Positions 1-5,951 of a DNA stretch of 64,000 bases are shown in pieces. Positions within the stretch are counted from its first letter, which is position 1. Every line of letters starts with the position of its first letter. Made by a program: the position numbers and the translations under genes. The notes under the pieces were generated by a model. It was not told where the DNA came from. It saw only the letters and a list, made by a program, of their open reading frames with translations, and ran no database searches. This DNA comes from Methylobacterium mesophilicum SR1.6/6. GTDB lineage: Bacteria > Pseudomonadota > Alphaproteobacteria > Rhizobiales > Beijerinckiaceae. Location: the NCBI RefSeq assembly GCF_000364445.2, contig NZ_CP043538.1, forward strand, positions 6,095,447 to 6,159,446, given 5' to 3'.

Positions 1-102
1 CTCTGGGGGACCTTCGGCGTGCAGCAGCGGACGCTGACCTGCACCAACGCCGAGTGCGGCCACACCGAGAAACGAGAGTTCGACCCGAACAAGCAGGCCT
101 GA
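1..102 (+). CDS. C-terminal end of a small zinc-ribbon protein (partial)
   Basis: The window opens inside this gene; the last 33 codons are visible and end in TGA. The tail looks like half of a small zinc ribbon: a Cys-x4-Cys pair (CTNAEC) followed by Gly-His-Thr and a charged C-terminus. Ogr/Delta-like and other small treble-clef proteins of this shape are common in phages, but the half that should hold the other metal ligands lies outside the window, so the family is not fixed. It lies just left of the cro/cI switch and is probably part of the integrated element. Confidence 0.55.
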   Translation, partial: LWGTFGVQQRTLTCTNAECGHTEKREFDPNKQA

Positions 103-118
103 GGCGAGGCGGAGCGCA

Positions 119-823
119 TCAGGCGGCAACTCCCTCGGTAGGGGCGGCGACAGGCCAAGCGCCAGCGAGGCTGGGAGCATGACGCTCGACAGCCTCGCCG
201 GGCCGGCTACCATGGAAGTGTCGAGCCACCATGGAGCTGAGAATGGACGAACTCGATCCCGCATTGCGGGCGCTTGGCCAGCAACGTGCAGTCGAAGCGA
301 TCTTGCGAACGCTGCTCGACATGCATCTCAACAGAACTGCCGACGAAGACTTGAGAGAGAAGACAAAACTCGCGGTACGCCGCGCTGCGGAGAAATCAGC
401 CTTCGAAACACTCTCGTTCGACGCAGAGGGCGCCTCAAAATCTGCGCGCAACGGAGCGGAGGACGTGATGTCGGAGGTGTTCGGCTCATCGCCCGGGACC
501 TGAGGCGGTGGCGGGACGCTGGGCCCGCCTTGAGACGCGAGGTGGATCAGGCGAACCCCGATGGCGTGCGCCTCCTCGCGCGTCATCGGAATACTGGTCG
601 AGCGAACGTGCATCGCCTCACCGCTGAGGCGCGAGGTCCCAACGTATTTGTCCTTCCGCAGAACGATGCGGCCGGAGGCTACGTCGAGCGTGACGGAGAC
701 GCGGGTTTCCGTGTCCTCGGTCTGAACGCGGCGGTTGATCCGGCGGAAGCCGTCTGCCGTCACCTCGGCCAGCTGAACGACCACGGCCTCTTCATCGAGA
801 AGGCCCGGGAGCTTGTCCGACAT
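119..823 (-). CDS. Hypothetical protein downstream of the Cro-like gene
   Basis: The reading frame starts at an ATG that overlaps the stop of the Cro-like gene (TGATG at 821-825), so the two are probably co-translated. The first ~110 residues look like a genuine protein, with alternating strands, balanced charge and a hydrophobic core. The remaining ~120 residues are rich in Ser, Arg and Ala and lie antisense to a convincing plus-strand gene at 231-503. Either the genes overlap tail to tail by about 270 bp, or this frame ends early in related elements. No known domain is recognised. Codon-position GC would decide which strand is coding between 231 and 503. Confidence 0.5.
   Translation of the reverse strand: MSDKLPGLLDEEAVVVQLAEVTADGFRRINRRVQTEDTETRVSVTLDVASGRIVLRKDKYVGTSRLSGEAMHVRSTSIPMTREEAHAIGVRLIHLASQGGPSVPPPPQVPGDEPNTSDITSSAPLRADFEAPSASNESVSKADFSAARRTASFVFSLKSSSAVLLRCMSSSVRKIASTARCWPSARNAGSSSSILSSMVARHFHGSRPGEAVERHAPSLAGAWPVAAPTEGVAA
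231..503 (+). CDS. Small helical hypothetical protein, antisense to its neighbour
   Basis: This 90-residue frame starts ATG-GAG-CTG and is composed like a real soluble helical protein: regular Leu/Ala/Ile spacing with Glu, Arg and Asp in between, for example DPALRALGQQRAVEAILRTL. A second Met lies at residue 5. No family is recognised. The frame is embedded in the 3' part of the opposite-strand gene at 119-823, which is unusual; here the plus strand looks more protein-like than the minus strand. Confidence 0.5.
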   Translation: MELRMDELDPALRALGQQRAVEAILRTLLDMHLNRTADEDLREKTKLAVRRAAEKSAFETLSFDAEGASKSARNGAEDVMSEVFGSSPGT

Positions 824-1065
824 CAGGCGGCCCTTTCGGGCTGGGAATTAAGAGCCGACGGCGGCAGCGACTTCCAAATGCACGGATTGGCGCGCAAGCC
901 GACTTCGTTCAGCGCTCTACTTATCGGCTCGTACGCTGCGGCGGTGAAGAGGCCGCGTTCTCTCCAGTTCGAAACAGCCTGCATCGTCCTGCCCGTAAGG
1001 CGCGCGACCGCGGCCGTGCCCCCTAGGGCATCGATCACCTCGGACGTGCTCGCAAGCGGCTCCAT
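823..1065 (-). CDS. Cro/YdaS-like helix-turn-helix regulator
   Basis: An 80-residue protein whose first ~60 residues form a compact helix-turn-helix: a Leu/Ala-rich helix, then GRTMQAVSNWRERG as the recognition-helix region. This is the arrangement of small Cro/YdaS-type phage regulators. It is divergent from the CI-like gene at 1102 and begins 36 bp from it, the classic geometry of a lysis-lysogeny switch. Its minus-strand promoter carries one copy of the 17-bp operator in the spacer. The gene overlaps the next minus gene at TGATG. It probably shuts off the repressor promoter when the element is active; this is inferred from layout, not from a specific family match. Confidence 0.75.
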   Translation of the reverse strand: MEPLASTSEVIDALGGTAAVARLTGRTMQAVSNWRERGLFTAAAYEPISRALNEVGLRANPCIWKSLPPSALNSQPERAA

Positions 1066-1073
1066 ACCCCTTG

Positions 1074-1100
1074 AATATACACAGTTTGGGTATGCGGCAA
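1074..1100 (-). promoter_or_regulatory. Probable cro promoter with operator in the spacer
   Basis: On the minus strand TTGCCG (1100-1095) and TATATT (1079-1074) are separated by 15 bp, and the operator at 1077-1093 fills the spacer. The early promoter at 5588-5615 has the same arrangement (TTGCGT, operator, TATGAT), so the two promoters look related. Not experimentally shown. Confidence 0.5.
1077..1093. promoter_or_regulatory. Operator O1 of the cro/cI switch
   Basis: A 17-bp imperfect palindrome ATACACA-GTT-TGGGTAT. Read on the minus strand it is ATACCCA-AAC-TGTGTAT, which matches the operator at 5594-5610 in 16 of 17 positions. It lies between the divergent Cro-like and CI-like genes. Confidence 0.65.
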
Positions 1101-1101
1101 G

Positions 1102-1464
1102 ATGCAGATGATGTTCATGGATACACAGACTGTGAATGGCGAGAATGGGGACATGCCCCAGGTCTCGTATCCGTCTGGCTATCTTGATGAGGTCGCTGCC
1201 CGCGTTCGCCTATTTCGGTCGGTCGTGGCATCGACACAGGTCGAGCTATGCCACCGAATTGGGATCTCGACGAACGCCTGGAGCCACTACGAGAAGGGTC
1301 GCAGTCCGCCCAGTGAGCTGGTGTGCGCCAAGCTGAAGCGGCTGCACGGCGTGACCCGTGATTGGTTCATGGATGGCAGCTTGGCAGGCATGCCGGTCGA
1401 CCTAGTGCAGAAGCTCGAAGCGGCAGCTCCGGTCCCGACTAGAACCAACAAGCAGCGCGCGTAG
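1102..1464 (+). CDS. CI-like (Xre family) repressor of the element
   Basis: A 120-residue protein with a clear Xre-type helix-turn-helix: VASTQVELCHRIGISTNAWS, then HYEKGRSPPS, the usual recognition helix and following turn. It has no LexA-like cleavage domain, so induction would need an antirepressor or another signal. It is the likely master repressor acting on the four 17-bp operators here and at 5564-5610. The start is uncertain: several ATGs lie at 1102-1117, and an operator copy (1121-1137) falls inside that extended N-terminus. The ATG at 1153, preceded by a G-rich stretch, would place both operators outside the coding region and is a good alternative. Confidence 0.8.
   Translation: MQMMFMDTQTVNGENGDMPQVSYPSGYLDEVAARVRLFRSVVASTQVELCHRIGISTNAWSHYEKGRSPPSELVCAKLKRLHGVTRDWFMDGSLAGMPVDLVQKLEAAAPVPTRTNKQRA
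1121..1137. promoter_or_regulatory. Operator O2 of the cro/cI switch
   Basis: ATACACA-GAC-TGTGAAT, an imperfect 7-3-7 palindrome of the same type as O1 and 44 bp from it. It overlaps the first codons of the annotated repressor frame, which suggests autoregulation or a start further downstream, at 1153. Confidence 0.55.
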
Positions 1465-1475
1465 CGGAGCTTGCC

Positions 1476-1733
1476 ATGACCGATCCCAAACCCTTCCGCC
1501 CCGACAAAGCCGCCCATGTCAAGTTCGGCGACCTCCACACCGACTTCATCCTGCCGATCTGCCTCCCGGATCCCGAGCTAATGGTCGGGGACGCATTGGC
1601 CGTCCTGGTGGTGACCACCGTGGAAGGACAGCGGGTGGGGGTGCCGATCGGGGTGAATGCGCTGGAGCACCTAAGGGGGATCGTGGAGGCGGGGCTGCGG
1701 ATGGTACAGATCGGCAATAAGACAAGCGAATGA
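1476..1733 (+). CDS. Small hypothetical protein
   Basis: An 85-residue frame starting 11 bp after the repressor, with GGAG upstream of its ATG. It contains a strand-rich core (DALAVLVVTTVEGQRVGVPI) and a helical C-terminus. The stop overlaps the start of the next gene (ATGA at 1730), so the repressor, this gene and the membrane protein at 1730 may form one lysogenic transcript. No family is recognised. Confidence 0.6.
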   Translation: MTDPKPFRPDKAAHVKFGDLHTDFILPICLPDPELMVGDALAVLVVTTVEGQRVGVPIGVNALEHLRGIVEAGLRMVQIGNKTSE

Positions 1734-2692
1734 TTGACGGCGACACGGCTATACCGTCAGTGCAAAAGATCGATTTAATAGGGGGACTTAAGAGATTTCG
1801 AGGGATTGTTGCCCACGGATCTATCTACTTCTTATATTCAATCAGCGCCCAGATAAGTATAATGGCTAAAGCACAGGCTGAAAACCCGGAAATCATCGCC
1901 AATCCTGAAAATAGAGCATCCACGTTGTTGCTCGGTTATGGAGGGGAAGATTGGGATCGCTGGCTGATCTTAGCGGTCATGTTCGCGGCTGTTGCCGCCA
2001 TTGCCGTTGGGTTTACAACGGCTGGATCCATCATAACACATAAAAGAGAAGCTGAGGCTGCACAAAAGGACCTAGAGCGTTACAAGATAATTGTTGAAGG
2101 TAAAGTTGCGGATGCACACAAAGAAGGCATTGAAGCAGGTAGAAGTGCGACTGATGCTCTGGCGAGAGCTTCAGAGGCTGATGCCAAAGCAGCGGAAGCT
2201 CAATTAAAATTGGAGGAGCTACGCTCGAAATTGGGACCCAGGCAGATCGACCAGCTTAGTTTTGCTAATTTTCTCATAACTGGACCAAAACAACTCGTAT
2301 ACATTAGTTACCTGAGAGATGATCCCGAGTGCGGTTTCTTAGCAGAGCAGATTTATGGCGGTCTTAAGGCTGCAGATTGGCCAGTTCAGCGTCCCTCACC
2401 TTTGTCGGCTGAAACGTCTAAGCTTTACGCGGGTTGGCCAAAGGTCGACACCGATTACATGCCTTTAGCGGCGCTGGCTGGTGGGCAGCCTGGCGGGGTG
2501 ACGATTGCTGCGCCCTTAGCGGCCGCTATGAGCGTACGGAATTATCGGTTGAAGGATACGCCAAGCACAGCTCTAACAAACTTATTTAGAGCGCTGATCT
2601 CTGCCTTAGGGTCTATTGCGGTGACGACTGACGATACTTTGCCTAATGAGACCATGCGGATAATCATAGCGCCCCGTAAGCCACATCCGTAG
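1730..2692 (+). CDS. AT-rich membrane-anchored coiled-coil protein, probable cargo
   Basis: A 320-residue protein with one clear membrane span at about residues 77-103 (WLILAVMFAAVAAIAVGF), then a charged Ala/Glu/Lys coiled coil to about residue 170, and a C-terminal globular domain containing GPKQLVYISYLRDDPECGFL, whose family I cannot name. Codon usage is visibly more AT-rich than in its neighbours, suggesting separate acquisition. It is ATGA-coupled to the gene before it and lies in the part of the element expected to be expressed in the lysogen, so a lysogenic-conversion or defence role is possible. That role is inference from position only. Confidence 0.7.
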   Translation: MIDGDTAIPSVQKIDLIGGLKRFRGIVAHGSIYFLYSISAQISIMAKAQAENPEIIANPENRASTLLLGYGGEDWDRWLILAVMFAAVAAIAVGFTTAGSIITHKREAEAAQKDLERYKIIVEGKVADAHKEGIEAGRSATDALARASEADAKAAEAQLKLEELRSKLGPRQIDQLSFANFLITGPKQLVYISYLRDDPECGFLAEQIYGGLKAADWPVQRPSPLSAETSKLYAGWPKVDTDYMPLAALAGGQPGGVTIAAPLAAAMSVRNYRLKDTPSTALTNLFRALISALGSIAVTTDDTLPNETMRIIIAPRKPHP

Positions 2693-2720
2693 GCGGAGAT
2701 TGATTTCATGCAGTTCGAGA

Positions 2721-2828
2721 CTAGAACGGCAGCTGATCCGCCAGCCCCGGCGGCACCTTCCCGAAGATCGCCAGCGTACCTATGCCGCGCCGTCGGGCGT
2801 AGTCACCGGATGCGCTAAGGCGCACCAT
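2721..2828 (-). repeat. Repeat copy R1 with a 35-codon remnant reading frame
   Basis: First of six copies of a 55-70-bp repeat between 2721 and 5030, all in the same orientation. On the minus strand it encodes TLAIFGKVPPGLADQLPF and a TAG stop. Here the tail is preceded by only 17 more codons back to an ATG at 2828, so it looks like the decayed 3' end of a gene like the intact one at 4961-5227. Confidence 0.7.
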
Positions 2829-2860
2829 GGTTGGCATCGCCCGCAGCCCCGCAGGACGTC

Positions 2861-3160
2861 ATGCGCTTCATATCGAATGCAGTTGTGGCCGTCCTCCTGA
2901 TTGCCTCCACTGGCGCCATCGCGCAGGGCCGCACCTACACCCGCACCTTCACCTGCGCTGATTTGAAGGCCTTCGTCGCCCGGTCCGGGAATGCGGTGCT
3001 CGCGTCGAGCGATCTGATTTACGAGACCGTCCATCGGGACGGTGGTACCTGTGAGCAGGACGAAACGAGCGCGCCCGCCTACGAGCCGACAGTCGACGTG
3101 CCGGCCTGCTTCGTCGGGTGGCGGTGCAAGCAGCGGAACAGCGACAGCAATCAGAAGTGA
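2861..3160 (+). CDS. Small secreted Cys-containing protein
   Basis: A 99-residue protein starting at ATG 2861, with a typical signal peptide: basic MRF, a hydrophobic VVAVLLIASTGAI core and an Ala-x-Ala-like cleavage site near residue 21. The mature part has four Cys, in FTCADLKAFV, GTCEQDE, VPACFVG and WRCK, suggesting two disulfides in the periplasm. Similar small exported proteins occur in Rhizobiales, but the function is unknown. It is flanked by two copies of the peptide-tail repeat and is the only rightward gene between 2693 and 4500. Confidence 0.65.
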   Translation: MRFISNAVVAVLLIASTGAIAQGRTYTRTFTCADLKAFVARSGNAVLASSDLIYETVHRDGGTCEQDETSAPAYEPTVDVPACFVGWRCKQRNSDSNQK

Positions 3161-3173
3161 TGATCCGCGCGGC

Positions 3174-3240
3174 TCAGAACGGCAGCTGATCCGCCAGTCA
3201 CGACGGCACCGTCCCGAAGATCGCCAGCGTCAACGGATCC
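3174..3240 (-). repeat. Repeat copy R2
   Basis: On the minus strand it encodes PLTLAIFGTVPS, a TGA, then LADQLPF and a second TGA, so this copy has gained an internal stop. It begins a few bases past the stop of the gene at 3245-3535 and lies in the -1 frame relative to it. Confidence 0.65.
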
Positions 3241-3244
3241 GCCC

Positions 3245-3535
3245 CTACGTCAGCGGCTGCGGATGCTGGGATCGCCTGCCAGAGAACGTGTCCGGCATCA
3301 GCGGGCAACCACGGTGCGGCTGCTGGTGGTGCATCGCGCGCGTCGTGTTGGACCCGCTGGCGCCGCCCAGAATCATAACCCGCCCGTGGCAGGCCGGGCA
3401 CCGTTGGACATCCCTTCCATAGACGATGGCCGCCACCTCCAAGCTGACGGCGACCCAGACGCCGTGGCTCTTCACTTCGCAGGTGTCGGCGATGGGTGCG
3501 GGCATGGGCGGAGACTGCCACGCGAGCTTGGGCAT
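3245..3535 (-). CDS. Small CxxC zinc-binding-like protein, copy A
   Basis: A 96-residue protein whose core holds RCPACHGRVMILGG and, further on, HRGCPLMPDTFSG and a C-terminal HPQPLT. Cys-x2-Cys plus a later Cys/His suggests a bound metal. It is a clear paralogue of the gene at 3614-3874, with the same order of motifs (CEV, W-VSLE, CPACHG, GCPL-PDT, HPQ). A longer frame opens with TTG inside repeat copy R3; ATG 3535 is chosen because it avoids translating the repeat. Function unknown. Confidence 0.6.
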   Translation of the reverse strand: MPKLAWQSPPMPAPIADTCEVKSHGVWVAVSLEVAAIVYGRDVQRCPACHGRVMILGGASGSNTTRAMHHQQPHRGCPLMPDTFSGRRSQHPQPLT

Positions 3536-3542
3536 AGCCAAG

Positions 3543-3613
3543 TCAGAACGACAGCTGATCAACCGGCCCCGGCGACACCCTTCCGACGATCGCCATCGTG
3601 ATCGGCTCCGAGC
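3543..3613 (-). repeat. Repeat copy R3
   Basis: The most diverged copy. It encodes EPITMAIVGRVSPGPVDQLSF and a TGA on the minus strand. It begins directly after the stop of the gene at 3614-3874 and is in the -1 frame relative to it, as R2 and R4 are relative to their upstream genes. Confidence 0.6.
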
Positions 3614-3874
3614 CTAAGCCAGCGCCTGCGGATGCGGAGATGGCGTACCAGTGTATGTGTCGGGCTTCAGCGGGCAGCCCGGATGCGACTTCCGGTGCGA
3701 CAGCGAGCGGCGAACGCCTCCACCGCTGTAGGCCCCGAGGATCATCACCTTCCCGTGGCAGGCTGGGCAGCGTTTGACGGCCATGACGTGTTCGGTGGCC
3801 GCCTCCTCGAGGCTCACGGCATGCCAGGCGTTCCCGATCCTAACTTCGCAGGTCTGGCGGGCAGTTTTCGTCAT
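3614..3874 (-). CDS. Small CxxC zinc-binding-like protein, copy B
   Basis: An 86-residue protein and tandem paralogue of the gene at 3245-3535. It shares QTCEV, WHAVSLEEA, KRCPACHGKVMILG, HPGCPLKPDTYTG and PHPQALA. The pair of Cys in CPACH and the single Cys in GCPL are plausible metal ligands. A longer frame starts with TTG at 3949 inside repeat copy R4; the ATG at 3874 matches the start of homology with the paralogue better. No visible Shine-Dalgarno sequence. Function unknown. Confidence 0.6.
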   Translation of the reverse strand: MTKTARQTCEVRIGNAWHAVSLEEAATEHVMAVKRCPACHGKVMILGAYSGGGVRRSLSHRKSHPGCPLKPDTYTGTPSPHPQALA

Positions 3875-3926
3875 AAGCGCGGCGTGGCATGCGCAACCGC
3901 TCGTCGCTAGAGCGATGGGGTCACAG

Positions 3927-3996
3927 TCAGAAGGGCAGTTGATCCGCAAATCCTGTCGGCACCTTCCTGAAGATCGCCAGCGTCACCGGCTGCGAG
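3927..3996 (-). repeat. Repeat copy R4
   Basis: Encodes QPVTLAIFRKVPTGFADQLPF and a TGA on the minus strand. It follows the stop of the DUF6894 gene at 4003 and lies in the -1 frame relative to that gene. Confidence 0.65.
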
Positions 3997-4002
3997 CTTC
4001 CG

Positions 4003-4242
4003 CTATCTATCTGTGCCTGGCTCGCTGACGTTCACTTCGACGCAGCAAACGAGCCGACTCGTTTCGTCCAGAACTTCCAGGCGCCAGGCGTCACCATGCA
4101 TGGGCTGATAAGCCTCGTCTCGAAGGAGCTCGCCGGCCATGTGTACGGCTGCAAGGCGCGCGGCGTGATGGCTGGTCAACTCAGTCCCCTCGGTGTCGAG
4201 TTCGCTGCGGCCGTTGTGGACGCTGAAAAAGAAGCGGGGCAT
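4003..4242 (-). CDS. DUF6894 family small protein
   Basis: A 79-residue protein that begins MPRFFFSVHNGRSELDTEG, the hallmark of DUF6894: Pro-x-[FY]-F-F, then His-[DN]-Gly and Asp-x-x-Gly. The C-terminal half has the usual WRLEVLDETSRLV pattern. The family is very abundant in Methylobacterium and Bradyrhizobium and has no established function. ATG 4242 is preceded by GGAGAG at good spacing, which rejects a longer frame to 4329. The peptide-tail repeat R4 follows its stop. Confidence 0.85.
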   Translation of the reverse strand: MPRFFFSVHNGRSELDTEGTELTSHHAARLAAVHMAGELLRDEAYQPMHGDAWRLEVLDETSRLVCCVEVNVSEPGTDR

Positions 4243-4401
4243 GGACTCTCCAGACTGGAGTAAGTGGTAGATCAGCGTCCGCCTGCACCCGGGCCCAACG
4301 TTTGTCGGCGAACGAGGATCGCCTAGCACCTGACAGAATGTCGCATCCTAAAGCATGTTAAGAGCTGCGCTGTCTGGCGGCGGCGTCGTGTTCCGCCGCC
4401 A

Positions 4402-4474
4402 CTAGAACGGCAGCTGTTCTGCCAGCTTTGGTGGCCCTTCTCCGAAGATCGCCGGCGTCACCGGCTCCGAGCCG
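4402..4474 (-). repeat. Repeat copy R5
   Basis: Encodes SEPVTPAIFGEGPPKLAEQLPF-like residues and a TAG on the minus strand. Unlike R2-R4 it does not follow a minus-strand gene; it lies upstream of the plus-strand gene at 4518, so the repeat is not simply the 3' end of each neighbour. Confidence 0.6.
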
Positions 4475-4517
4475 TCGATAGGATGACGGCGAGCCGCAGA
4501 TCCGTTAGCCGGCTCAT

Positions 4518-4733
4518 GTGACCAAGTCGAAGCGGAAAGCCTACCTTGTGTCCGTCACGCAGCGCCGCGAGGCCGTGCGCGTCTACGCGGTGCTGGCGAC
4601 GACGGCAGACGAGGCATTGGAGGCGATCGCGCTCTCCGCGCCGCCGCGGGCGAGGCTTGAGATCGTGGGCGGCCTGTCGCGTGACATGGCTCGTCGCATG
4701 GGCCTCAAGCCAGGAGAGCTGCGCCTGGTGTGA
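4518..4733 (+). CDS. Small hypothetical protein
   Basis: A 71-residue protein with a GTG start. It has a strand-rich N-terminus (KRKAYLVSVTQRREAVRVYA), a central helix (TADEALEAIAL) and a basic C-terminal helix. The pattern is that of small alpha/beta proteins in phage accessory regions; no family is recognised. No clear ribosome-binding site is visible. Confidence 0.5.
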   Translation: MTKSKRKAYLVSVTQRREAVRVYAVLATTADEALEAIALSAPPRARLEIVGGLSRDMARRMGLKPGELRLV

Positions 4734-4960
4734 TGCGCTGGAGAACGGCACGGCCCAAACTTCACGTGTGCGACCGACGTATAGCTTGTCCATCCAGGTG
4801 AATGTGCGTGACTGTGATCGGCCTAAGCTCGCGCGGTCGGGCCGGCGCAGTTCTTCCCGTACCGGCTCGGTGTTTCGCGGGCTTCAAAGTAACGCCCTGA
4901 CGCTCGCGTATTCTGAGACTGACTGCGCCCTGCCGCCCGCCGGCGTGCGGGGCGCCTCTT

Positions 4961-5030
4961 TCAGAACGGCAGCTGATCCGCCAGCCCTGCCGGCACCTTC
5001 CCGAAAATCGCCAGCGTCACCGGCTCTCCG
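4961..5030 (-). repeat. Repeat copy R6, in frame
   Basis: The sixth copy, which forms the 3' end of the gene at 4961-5227 and encodes EPVTLAIFGKVPAGLADQLPF ending in TGA. It is the reference for comparing the five decayed or displaced copies to its left. Confidence 0.75.
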
Positions 5031-5227
5031 CCATCGTCGTAGTCCGGATCCACGACCGTGCGGGTGAAGGCGGCTGCGCCAATCGCTCGGCCTCTGTTGA
5101 CGCGCTCCTCGGCGACCCGGCAGGCCTCCTCAGGCGCATTGCAGTCGATACGGTTGCCGAGGGCGAGCTTGCCCTTTACCAGGACGAACAACTGGACGCT
5201 GTGGGCGACAATGGGCTTTAGGGCCAT
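4961..5227 (-). CDS. Small protein carrying the intact repeat-encoded tail
   Basis: An 88-residue protein starting at ATG 5227 behind a strong GGAGGG site. N-terminal strands (VQLFVLVKGKLALGNRI) and a helix (PEEACRVAEERVNRGRAIGA) lead into FTRTVVDPDYDDGGEP and the tail VTLAIFGKVPAGLADQLPF. Only here is the repeat in frame with a full-length gene, so this is likely the source form of the repeat. It resembles small Methylobacterium proteins of unknown function with an AF-RTGDP-like motif; that resemblance is from memory. Confidence 0.7.
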   Translation of the reverse strand: MALKPIVAHSVQLFVLVKGKLALGNRIDCNAPEEACRVAEERVNRGRAIGAAAFTRTVVDPDYDDGGEPVTLAIFGKVPAGLADQLPF

Positions 5228-5268
5228 TAGGCTTATCCCTCCAAATTTTGATCGCCGAGTATCTCTGA

Positions 5269-5475
5269 CTATCTCCGAAATCGCCCTTTAACGATTTTCC
5301 CGATCTGCTTTGGTTTATCCATTTCACAGAGAAAATAATCGTAGCCAACTCGCATCAGATCCAGGACATGCTGGGCATCTTTCTCATTTCTAGGTAATTG
5401 CAGAGCCAGCTCCATCGCGAGCGCTCGCAAATCGCGCTCGCTGAGGCTGACATCGGGTTCGTCGTCGGTTGCCAA
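5269..5475 (-). CDS. Small acidic helical protein divergent from the early operon
   Basis: A 68-residue protein. A longer frame begins at TTG 5493, but a perfect AAGGAGG lies five bases before the in-frame TTG at 5475, so that start is preferred. The sequence is acidic at the N-terminus and then helical (RDLRALAMELALQL), with a basic end (KIVKGRFRR). It is transcribed leftward from the operator region at 5564-5610 and may be controlled by the CI-like repressor. Function unknown. Confidence 0.6.
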   Translation of the reverse strand: MATDDEPDVSLSERDLRALAMELALQLPRNEKDAQHVLDLMRVGYDYFLCEMDKPKQIGKIVKGRFRR

Positions 5476-5563
5476 GGGCGCCTCCTTGGACAATCATCAG
5501 AACAAAGAGCGAACATGCAGGCAAGGGAATTTCCACGCACTGTGGATAGATCCATCGTCCTAG

Positions 5564-5580
5564 ATACACATTCTGTGTAT
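5564..5580. promoter_or_regulatory. Operator O3, perfect palindrome
   Basis: ATACACA-TTC-TGTGTAT is a perfect 7-3-7 inverted repeat, the best of the four operator copies. It lies upstream of the rightward early promoter and may also control the leftward gene at 5475. Confidence 0.75.
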
Positions 5581-5587
5581 TTATCGC

Positions 5588-5615
5588 TTGCGTATACCCA
5601 ATCTGTGTATATGAT
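5588..5615 (+). promoter_or_regulatory. Probable early promoter overlapped by an operator
   Basis: TTGCGT (5588-5593) and TATGAT (5610-5615) are 16 bp apart and read into the long rightward operon. The operator at 5594-5610 fills the spacer, so a bound repressor would block RNA polymerase. Confidence 0.6.
5594..5610. promoter_or_regulatory. Operator O4 in the early promoter
   Basis: ATACCCA-ATC-TGTGTAT differs at one position from the minus-strand reading of O1 at the cro promoter. O3 and O4 start 30 bp apart, about three helical turns, allowing dimers to bind on one face. Confidence 0.7.
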
Positions 5616-5648
5616 CTGGCTCTCGCTCATCGCGATGGAGCCACCGCC

Positions 5649-5951
5649 GTGCTCACCACCAACTTCGCTCGCCCTAAGCCGCCGCATCTCCCCCGCGGCA
5701 CCCGCATCGGCCGCCCCCGTGCCGACGGCTCCCTCATCCTCGGCACCATCCTCAGTCCCGCCTTCGGTGAGGGCTTCTACTGCGCCGAGCTGAGGGGCGA
5801 GGCCGGTCCGGAGATCGTCTGCCTCCACGTCGGTGAGGTCCTGGTCGATCCCGTGTTCGCGGATCTGCGCACGGCGGCGGTGGCCCTGCGGGATCTGGAC
5901 GAGCGCGCTGCGCCCGCCATCCGGCCACGCCGCGTCGTGGGCGCGTTCTGA
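5649..5951 (+). CDS. First gene of the early operon, hypothetical
   Basis: A 100-residue protein with a GTG start, about 35 bp downstream of the early promoter. It is rich in Pro and Arg at the N-terminus (FARPKPPHLPRGTRIGRPRA) and has a beta-rich core with a YCAELRGEAGPEIVCLHVGE motif. Its stop overlaps the start of the HNH gene. No family is recognised. As the first early gene it could be an antirepressor or a delayed-early regulator; this is only a suggestion from position. Confidence 0.6.
   Translation: MLTTNFARPKPPHLPRGTRIGRPRADGSLILGTILSPAFGEGFYCAELRGEAGPEIVCLHVGEVLVDPVFADLRTAAVALRDLDERAAPAIRPRRVVGAF

Noticed and set aside
3174..3996. Programmed -1 frameshifting into the repeat tail
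   Set aside because: Three copies are in the -1 frame after a stop, but no slippery heptamer or downstream structure is seen before the stops. Past recombination is simpler.
2721..5030. Reading the repeats as attC sites of an integron cassette array
   Set aside because: Copies share one orientation, but there is no integron integrase, no GTTRRRY/RYYYAAC core pair, one intervening gene runs the other way, and the repeat encodes a conserved peptide.
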